The translations under genes and the position numbers were made by a program. Below, in pieces: positions 57,389-64,000 of a DNA stretch of 64,000 nucleotides; the first letter of the stretch is position 1; the number at the start of each line of letters is the position of its first letter. The DNA comes from Antitrichia curtipendula (Eukaryota > Streptophyta > Bryopsida > Hypnales > Leucodontaceae). A model generated the notes under the pieces. It did no database searches, was not told the DNA's origin, and saw only the letters and a list, made by a program, of their open reading frames with translations. The stretch lies in contig OX579638.1 in NCBI GenBank assembly GCA_951230915.1, positions 17,254,696-17,318,695 of the forward strand, written 5' to 3'.

Positions 57389-60300
57389 TGTGAGCCCCCA
57401 ATTCGTCACTAGAGACTCACAATTTTCTTTTTTTCAATTTTTACAAATTTAAGTATAGTTTTATATACAAAAAACCCAAAAAAGAGTGTAAAACCAAAAT
57501 AGGTATGTCACGTACCAATATAGCATTTGGTCCATTATAGATTATTTTCCTCAAATAAACCCCATTTCCACTTGTACATAGGTTAAAACATGGAAATGTA
57601 GGTAAATAGTAGAATTAAGGTTAATCCAACCTAAACAGCCCAAATAGCCAAATCTACGGTACATGTGACATCCTATGGCTAAAATTGGTCCGAGGGAACA
57701 TTATTGAGGTCCTAAGTCCATTCCCAGAGATAGGTTTCACTTTCCCCATAACATCGAAGAAATAGCAGAAACCCCAATTGTTGGCCTACAGGAGTTACAA
57801 TCTCAAGATGGACCCGTAAGAGGAATCTACGGGTGAAGTATGGTGTTCTAGGGTGGAAATCACATTTGGGACTCAATGGCGAAATCAACTTGTCAAGATT
57901 CTCTTATATGTGAAAGATTCCCTAGTTGCCGGGATTAAAAGGAGAAGACAAAGTTGATTCTCCTCTGACCTTTGTGCAAAATAAGAATATGAATTTTCAC
58001 ATCCTTTGTGGAATTCCTTGAGAGGTTCCATAAAAAATTTTGGAATTTTCTGACTTACAGAAGATGCCCTTCCAGACGGTCAATCGCCAAAATCTACGAT
58101 GGGAAATTCTTAGAAATCATCCAGGTTGCGGTAAAATCTCACTAAAAATTAGATTAATTTTTTTTATGCTAATAAGACGCTCCAACAAGTTTTAGAACAT
58201 TCCGATAGCCAGAAGTACCCGAACGAGCAAGATTATTCAAAACCGGCAAAATTGAAGAAATTTTGGGATGTTGACCAGCATTTCCAACACATACAAAATC
58301 GGAATGGGATCAAAGTTAGGTCTTTTCTTACTCTCCCATACCTACTAAAGAACCTAGGCTAGTTACTTTTCTCAGAAAAGTCAACCTCCAAAATTTGGGT
58401 TTTTACCCCATTTTGGTGTTCAGTTAGCAATAGGTTATGTTGCGTTTTTTGGAGTTTGGTTAAGGGGTGGGGAGTTCTCCAAGACAAAAAATGACCTTCT
58501 GAAGCCAATGGCGCAATCCGTTTGTGATTTGGAGTTAATCTCCAAAAGTTAGAAGTTTGGACCAGCGTAGAAAGTCAAAATTAGTAATTTAGGATGAAAA
58601 TCCTAAGTGATAAGATTACTACATGAAAGTAAGAGGAGGTGAGTGCCCTTGAAAGAGTATATAAAGGCACTCATTCTCCTCTCATTTCACCCCTTGTAGC
58701 CATAATTTGGCTCTCTTTGCACATTTGGGTCCATTTAATTGGATTTTGGCCATTTTAGGCCACGTTGCCAAATTTGTGTGTTTTTGAAACGTTTTAAGCT
58801 TCATTGTTGGTGTTTTTGGATCTCTCTTTGAAGGACATTGGGGTCCCTTCAAAGTCTTCTCTTATTGCCTTGTTTGAAGTCGAGTTGCGGAATTGTTGTT
58901 TATTTTTGTGTATCTACTAATTCTAGAGCATCCCCCCTCCGTACCTTGGCGATGCCGCTTAGGAGGGCTCTCTAGTGTCATTTTTAAGAGTGTTGTGTTC
59001 TAATCCATCTTGACTAACTTGTGTTCGAGTTTTGACATCCATCAACCATCCGTATTTCCCTCTTATTAGTACATGCTTGTTTTAGCCCTTGTAGAATTGT
59101 ATTAACAATCCTCCCTTGTTGGTTTGGACCCTTGATGTTAGTAGGCTTTCTAAATACGGCGGAGCTTTGACTTTGCTTTCTTCAAATTGTCTAGGAATTT
59201 GGGGGATTTTCTAGAATACGGCGGAGCTTTGACTTTGCTTTGTTCAAATTGTCTAGAGATTTGGAGGATTTTCTAGAATACGGCGAAGCTTTGACTTTGC
59301 TTTGTTACAAGAAAGAGTCTAAAACCATTAAAGTGCTAGTAAAAATCCTCAATTTGCCCTTGTCACCAAATTTAGTGTCCAAAACACTATTTTGGACCAT
59401 CAAGTTTAGCATCCAAAAGGGTAATTTAATTATTGCCGGAAGAGACTAGAAACTTTGAGACCAACCTTAGTGTAAGCAACCTATCCTTTTTTTTTTGTTT
59501 AAATTGTTGTTGCTGTTTTTCGTAAAAATCAAAATACCAAAAAAATCAAAGAACCCGAAGGGCCTAGACAGACCAGCAAGCCTATTCAACGCAGACCAGC
59601 AAGCCTGTTCGGGACGGGGGAGCCAAGCCACACGAGGGAGCAGCTGCAACTGAGCTATTGTGCCTGAACTGCTGTGACTGACTACTGCTGGGTACTGAAC
59701 GTGGCTGAAACTTAAAACTCAAGGCCGGTTGGAGTCATGCCTCGGCCCAAGTTTTGAATTTTTATCAAAACCCATCACACCTTCATCTTGCATTTTAGGA
59801 ATTAGAAGTGTTAAGAGTCTAAAAAAATAGAGAGAAGTTGGAAGTAGGATTAGGAGGAGAGAAATTAAGAAGGTAGGAGTCCAAAGAATCTCAATTTGCA
59901 ACGTTTCCATTGCAAAAAGAGGCTCAAAAGCCATAGGAAGTAGAACACTTGGAACTTTCAAATCCACTTTGAGAATGGAAAGAGATGAAGTGATGATTTA
60001 GAATTATGAAGTGGCAATTTAGAAGTTGAAGAGGATTTAGGAAGAGATAGGATTAGGTGGAAATCTAGGAAGAACAATTTAGACCATCGAAATTTGGGTA
60101 GAATAATAATTGACCAAGGAGTTGAAGAGTCAATTATTATTGGAGAGTTGATTTCAATTATTTAGTTCAAGACTAGTCAACCCTTTGAAGTATAAATTAT
60201 TGAATTAGAATAGTGTTTGAAAAGAAAGAGGAATTAGAAGGAAAAGAAAAGTGAAATTCAAGAAATTGGCAAACCTTGTACTAAAATCCCTACTTTAAGC

Positions 60301-61597
60301 CGTGGGCAAAACTACCAAACGATTCCGAAACATGGCAAATGACGGGGAGTTTGAAGGGGTATACGATTACCTAAACAATGACTCCAACTCCTAGGTAAGC
60401 TCCTAACTTTAAACCATCCATTCCAATTTCTCAAAAATAGACATTTACAAGTAGGACCGAACTCTCAATTCAATTCAAAGTGTCTAGAATAGGAATATTT
60501 CAAGAATCAGGGTAGTGGTGTTGTAGAGTCTAGTTAGAGGTTTCCAAAACCATCTCACACTTAGAATTTGGAATCAAATTGAAAGAGATATTAGCGGATG
60601 AAGTTTAGGAGTAATATTGGATGAAAGTTAGTACATTTCATTCAAATAGAACAAGAATAGAAACTTAGTTAGAAACATAAATCTAGACTCCAGAAGTGAA
60701 AACAAAAATTATAATTCAATTTGTAGGTTAGTAGAAAACCATAGATGAAGTTTGAAGTACCGATTAGCGGTCAAACTTCATCCATTGATAACTCCTAGTA
60801 GGAAGGTCCAATTAGCACGTGTCTTAGCATTTTGGAAAGCTAGAATTAAGACTTACAAAGAAAAATTAACAAAAATCTAAAAAAATAGTAATCTTCTCAG
60901 AGTAGCACCGAGCCACATAAGTAGGATAAAGATCAAATAATTATTAAAAGAGGTAATCAAAGAGAAGAATTAGATTTGGAAATAGGTAGAAAGCACTTAG
61001 TAAAATCCAGAACTAGTCTAACTTAGGAGAAATTCTTAATCATTTAGTAGCAAACAATGGATGAACTTTGGGTTAGAATATGGATGAAATAGGGTAAAAC
61101 TCATCCATCCAAGTCCAAACTTAGAACTTAGGTAGAAGTTGGCAATATATCTAGTCAAAGTCAAAAACTTGAAGTAAAATAGAATAGGGAAGGGGTCTAA
61201 ATCTAAGGATGAAGTTTGGATAGACTTATAGAAGCTAGAACTTCATCCGTCCATAACTCTTGCTAGGAAGGTCGCATAACGTTGAGTTTTATATTTTTGG
61301 AAATGGCATGAAATTCTCTATCTTTATATGTGGATAAATCTAGACTGTATCACCTTTCTTTCAAAAACCACCGTGGCCTAGTTGATACGACCTAATTAGA
61401 GTAAAACTTGCAATTTAAGTTAGTTTTTCTTGATTTCTTTAGCTTCTTGCAAACTTGTGTATGTTTAGGATTTAGAAAAGATTCATTTCTTGGAAGGCAC
61501 AATGGACCAACCTTAGACACCCATAGGAAATTATCATAAATACTAGAACCTGGTTGTGCTCGTCTATTTACCAAGGGTGGATAAATAAACGCTCACA
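57389..61597 (+). mobile_element. 4.2-kb solo LTR, TSD GCGAC
   Basis: Starts TGTGAGCCCCC and ends AACGCTCACA (TG...CA with a short inverted repeat TGTGAG/CTCACA), flanked on both sides by GCGAC (57384-57388, 61598-61602). Removing it with one duplication restores the hAT frame as SCHCVAHCTNLA. There is no internal retrotransposon region, so it is a solo LTR left by recombination, or an intact non-coding insertion of the same family. Direct repeats TACGGCGGAGCTTTGACTTTG occur at 59155, 59218 and 59280. A diverged inverse copy spans 27064-39301. Confidence 0.82.
58655..58670 (+). promoter_or_regulatory. TATA-type promoter motif of the long LTR
   Basis: GAGTATATAAAGGCAC lies about 1.27 kb into the LTR. 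The corresponding place in the inverse copy (near 38000, minus strand) has TGTATAAAAGAG next to the same GAGTGCCCTT phrase, so the motif is kept between copies. It probably marks the U3/R boundary. Confidence 0.55.
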
Positions 61598-62544
61598 GCG
61601 ACACAATGACAAGAGAGGAGGAACTGGTTAACCTGAAGCCTGATTTTCATTGCCACACCACCTTGGCTACCGACCATAGTACTCGCCCCATCGCTACCAA
61701 ATGCAACAAACTTATAGAGGTCCAGCTCCCAAGTCTACAGATGTAAAATCAGAGTATCAAAAATGACGGTAGCATCATTCTTGCCGTCATATATCTGCAG
61801 CAAGCCTAAAAAGAGGGTGACAAGCAATCCTTCCTCAACAATACTTGCAAAAACCACAAGATGTCCCGTTATACTAATATCAATGGACTCGTCTATCATA
61901 ATGCCATAAAAAGGGGAGTTACAAATTCTACAAAGAGTTTTCTTTTGCAACACCATTGAAATACACCAAATCAGGTTTGCACAAGCCTTTTTATCCTGAT
62001 ACATGCTAGTTGTGATGGGGGCCTTAATTGATTTCAGTAAAGTACACAAAGAAGGAAATTTAGAGAAGGGAAGGGATTGCTTCGCTATAAAGTATGTTGC
62101 CTAAAAAAGAGTCTTCAAAGCTTCATTGCATGCACATTGGCTATATAGAATAGTCCTTTCCATAGTTTTCTCACCACTGTTGGAAGCCCAACTAAATCGC
62201 CTATGTTCATTGGATCAAGCACGGTCTAAAAAGGCTGAAACTTTGAAATTTTTTTATCCTTCTTTTGCATAGATGGAAAGCCCCCCCTTCTCTATACAAA
62301 TTTTGCAAAAAACTTTGCCCACTTCAGCAAAAAGTTGCAACCATTCAAATTGGATAATCCATTGTTCTTTCCAAAGACCTTTTGCAAGTTTTGCTTGGGA
62401 AAGGAGGGGGGGTGATCTGTGCCAGATTGAGGACTATCATCTGATTTGGAGCTTTCGCAAATAGAAAAAGGCAAATCAGCTTAATCCATTTCACGAGACT
62501 TTGCGAAGTAATGTTCACAGAGAGATTTCTGCCTCTTTGCCATA

Positions 62545-64000
62545 GAATATGCTTCAATCAAAGAAGACAGACAAAAAAAAGTCTTGGACCAATCAAATAA
62601 GATAGCCAAAAAAAATGTGGAATAAAATTTCTGAAACTAACAATTTCAGAATCTTTAAACCCTACACTGCAAAGTAAAGAAGATTGACTACATTTGAATT
62701 AGCAAAAACAACTACAAGGTTCAAGCAAACATACCTAATTTGAAGTCACTTGCAAAAGGAAGAACGATTAGTAGTTCAGTACCTTCACAAAGCGAAGAAA
62801 GGAAGAATGATCAATTGTTTAGTGAAGGAAGAACGATCAATAGGAAGAACAATCAGTAGTTCAGTGAAAGAAAAATGATCAGTTGTTCACCACCTTTGCA
62901 AAGCTCCTACCACGCTTGATTTCCAAGTTCCTACCACGACACCACGCTCGCAGAGCTTCACAACTCAGTAACTCACAACCAAGGGATAACACAAGGGAAC
63001 GAGGGAAGCTGAATCGCTCTGCCAAAATGAGGCAATCGCTCTACCAAAATCCAAAATTCTAACGCGGTTGTTGTAGTGTCGTATTGTTGTTGTCGGCTTG
63101 TCGCAGAGATGCTGCGACATAGACTTGCTCACTCCACTCACAGAGTCGTAGTGTCACAATCACGTAGTGCAGCGCTAGCTGCGCTGTTGCGGTCACGCCT
63201 CAGGGGCCTCACGGAGTCACAGTCACTAGGCTCACCACAAATCAATGGTTGAAGTGCAGGCAGCCAAACGGTCATGTCGCCATAATCGACAGTCCAAGAT
63301 TATCATGCCAAGTTGTCAGGCTACCAACTACCCCAAGTCCCCAACAATAAAAGCTTCTGTAGAGTGCAGATTTATAATTTCACAATTCACACTTCACACA
63401 TGACTTCACACAATTCACACTTCACATTTTTACAAATTGACAACGAATAAAAGCCATTCACTGTTGATGCCTCTTAACAGAGGATAATTCATGAGTTGGT
63501 GTGAAACTGTGAATGTGTGAGACTTATAACTTTATAAGAATATAAGTATACTATGTACACATTAAAAAAAACTCCTAGAAAGTATATGACTAGTTGGCTG
63601 CCCGCCGAGAAAAAGGTAATTCCATCAATAGTTTTCCTATATATCCCTAGGACGGACGACCAAATTGCCAAGGTTTAATTTTCCTACCTAGTCTATTTTT
63701 GAAAATACTATTTTTTCATTTAGTAACCCATAAACATTTCTATGCCATTCGGAAATCTTCAAAAATATTCAACCAGGTCACAATTAGATACCGGTACTTT
63801 CCATTCATTGTTTCCAACAATACTAAGAACACCAACAAATACAAGTTCACAATTTCTTTGGCCTAGAGGTTCATTACACCTACTAAACATTACATGACAC
63901 CACCTTTCCATGTTTATTTTAATGGTTGATTTCATAAAAAGTATCTAAATAAAAGTCTTACAATGTGTCAATGTCTACTTCCATTTTTACCATGGAGAGT
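62545..64000. other. Right end of the window: short tandem repeats, no gene
   Basis: 62755-62890 has imperfect repeats of GGAAGAACGATCA-TAGTTCAGTG (about 30 bases). 63370-63430 has repeats of ACAATTCACACTTCACA. 63650-63830 is similar to 50560-50770. The sequence just upstream of ATG 62543 is presumably the 5' non-coding end of the hAT element, but its terminus and 8-bp duplication could not be placed. Confidence 0.45.

Larger units (their letters stand above)
55097..62543 (-). pseudogene. hAT transposase pseudogene (ZNF862-like type), interrupted by a CACTA and a solo LTR
   Basis: Starts at ATG 62543 (MAKRQKSLCEHYF). A TTF-type zinc finger region follows (FCKICIEKGG, YAKEG, NFKVSAFLDRA near 62330-62220), then KQSLPFSKF, YGIMIDESIDISITGHLVVF (near 61930-61870), FGSDGASTMVG (near 61690) and SCHCVAH. 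The frame jumps over the solo LTR (57389-61597) to TNLATLDVAKA, then RWLSRWQAVTTLCDSLES (near 57190), then jumps over the CACTA element to a long open frame (55936-55097) ending with the hAT dimerisation motif ICERAFNVQNLIKT. A few stops (for example in MD-stop-ADL near 62483) make it a pseudogene. hAT transposases use an RNase-H-like DDE core. Confidence 0.85.

Noticed and set aside
1..64000. Host protein-coding genes, rRNA or intact tRNA genes
   Set aside because: Every recognisable coding stretch belongs to a mobile element; no rRNA sequence or full tRNA cloverleaf was seen by eye.

Overview
The window looks like intergenic nuclear DNA of a land plant with a large, transposon-packed genome. 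The evidence is: CACTA-type termini (CACTAGTAGAAAA) with 3-bp target duplications; a Ty1/copia polyprotein; short spliceosomal introns with GTAAGT donors; AT-rich filler; and several layers of nested insertions. Nothing in it looks like an ordinary host gene. A seedless plant or gymnosperm would fit, but the sequence alone does not settle the lineage.

Layout. Positions 1-1432 and 18518-19380 are the two halves of one decayed Ty1/copia element (integrase, reverse transcriptase, RNase H, 3' LTR). They are split by a 17.1-kb DNA transposon at 1433-18507, flanked by a 10-bp duplication AAGTAAGGAC. Joining the flanks with one duplication copy restores the copia frame. The transposon carries (a) a plus-strand MULE-type transposase (13616-17613, two exons) with WRKY/GCM-like zinc-binding motifs, and (b) a minus-strand gene of about 11-12 exons (12504 to about 5494) that encodes a ParB-like domain followed by a beta-class N6-adenine/N4-cytosine DNA methyltransferase domain. 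It also holds subterminal inverted arrays of GGATGAAA, an 80-bp tandem array, a 1.1-kb G-run/CTCGAG minisatellite and a 440-bp tandem array with the palindrome CTCTCGGTACCGAGAG. Both genes are nearly intact. Almost all of their in-frame stops can be explained by single C-to-T changes at Gln or Arg codons, as expected for methylated, silenced DNA.

From 19381 to 26480 there is AT-rich DNA with one TTAA-flanked element. From about 27064 to 39301 lies an inverted, diverged long LTR. It is split by a 6.5-kb non-autonomous hAT element (30886-37420) that itself contains a 2.9-kb CACTA element (34290-37186). Next come a pogo/CENP-B-like DDE transposase remnant (39302-40399), a second TTAA element (40800-41711), a hAT transposase pseudogene (43448-45230) and a non-LTR retrotransposon with a restriction-like endonuclease (about 45260-48583). 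A third, shorter TTAA element sits at 51967-52548.

At 55097-62543 is a second hAT transposase pseudogene, interrupted by a 1.1-kb CACTA element (56010-57092, TSD TGG) and by a 4.2-kb solo LTR (57389-61597, TSD GCGAC). The end of the window, after about 62545, has short tandem repeats and no recognisable gene.

The most notable object is the 17-kb element: a eukaryotic Mutator-like transposon that apparently carries its own ParB-methyltransferase gene, a pairing otherwise familiar from prokaryotic mobile elements.
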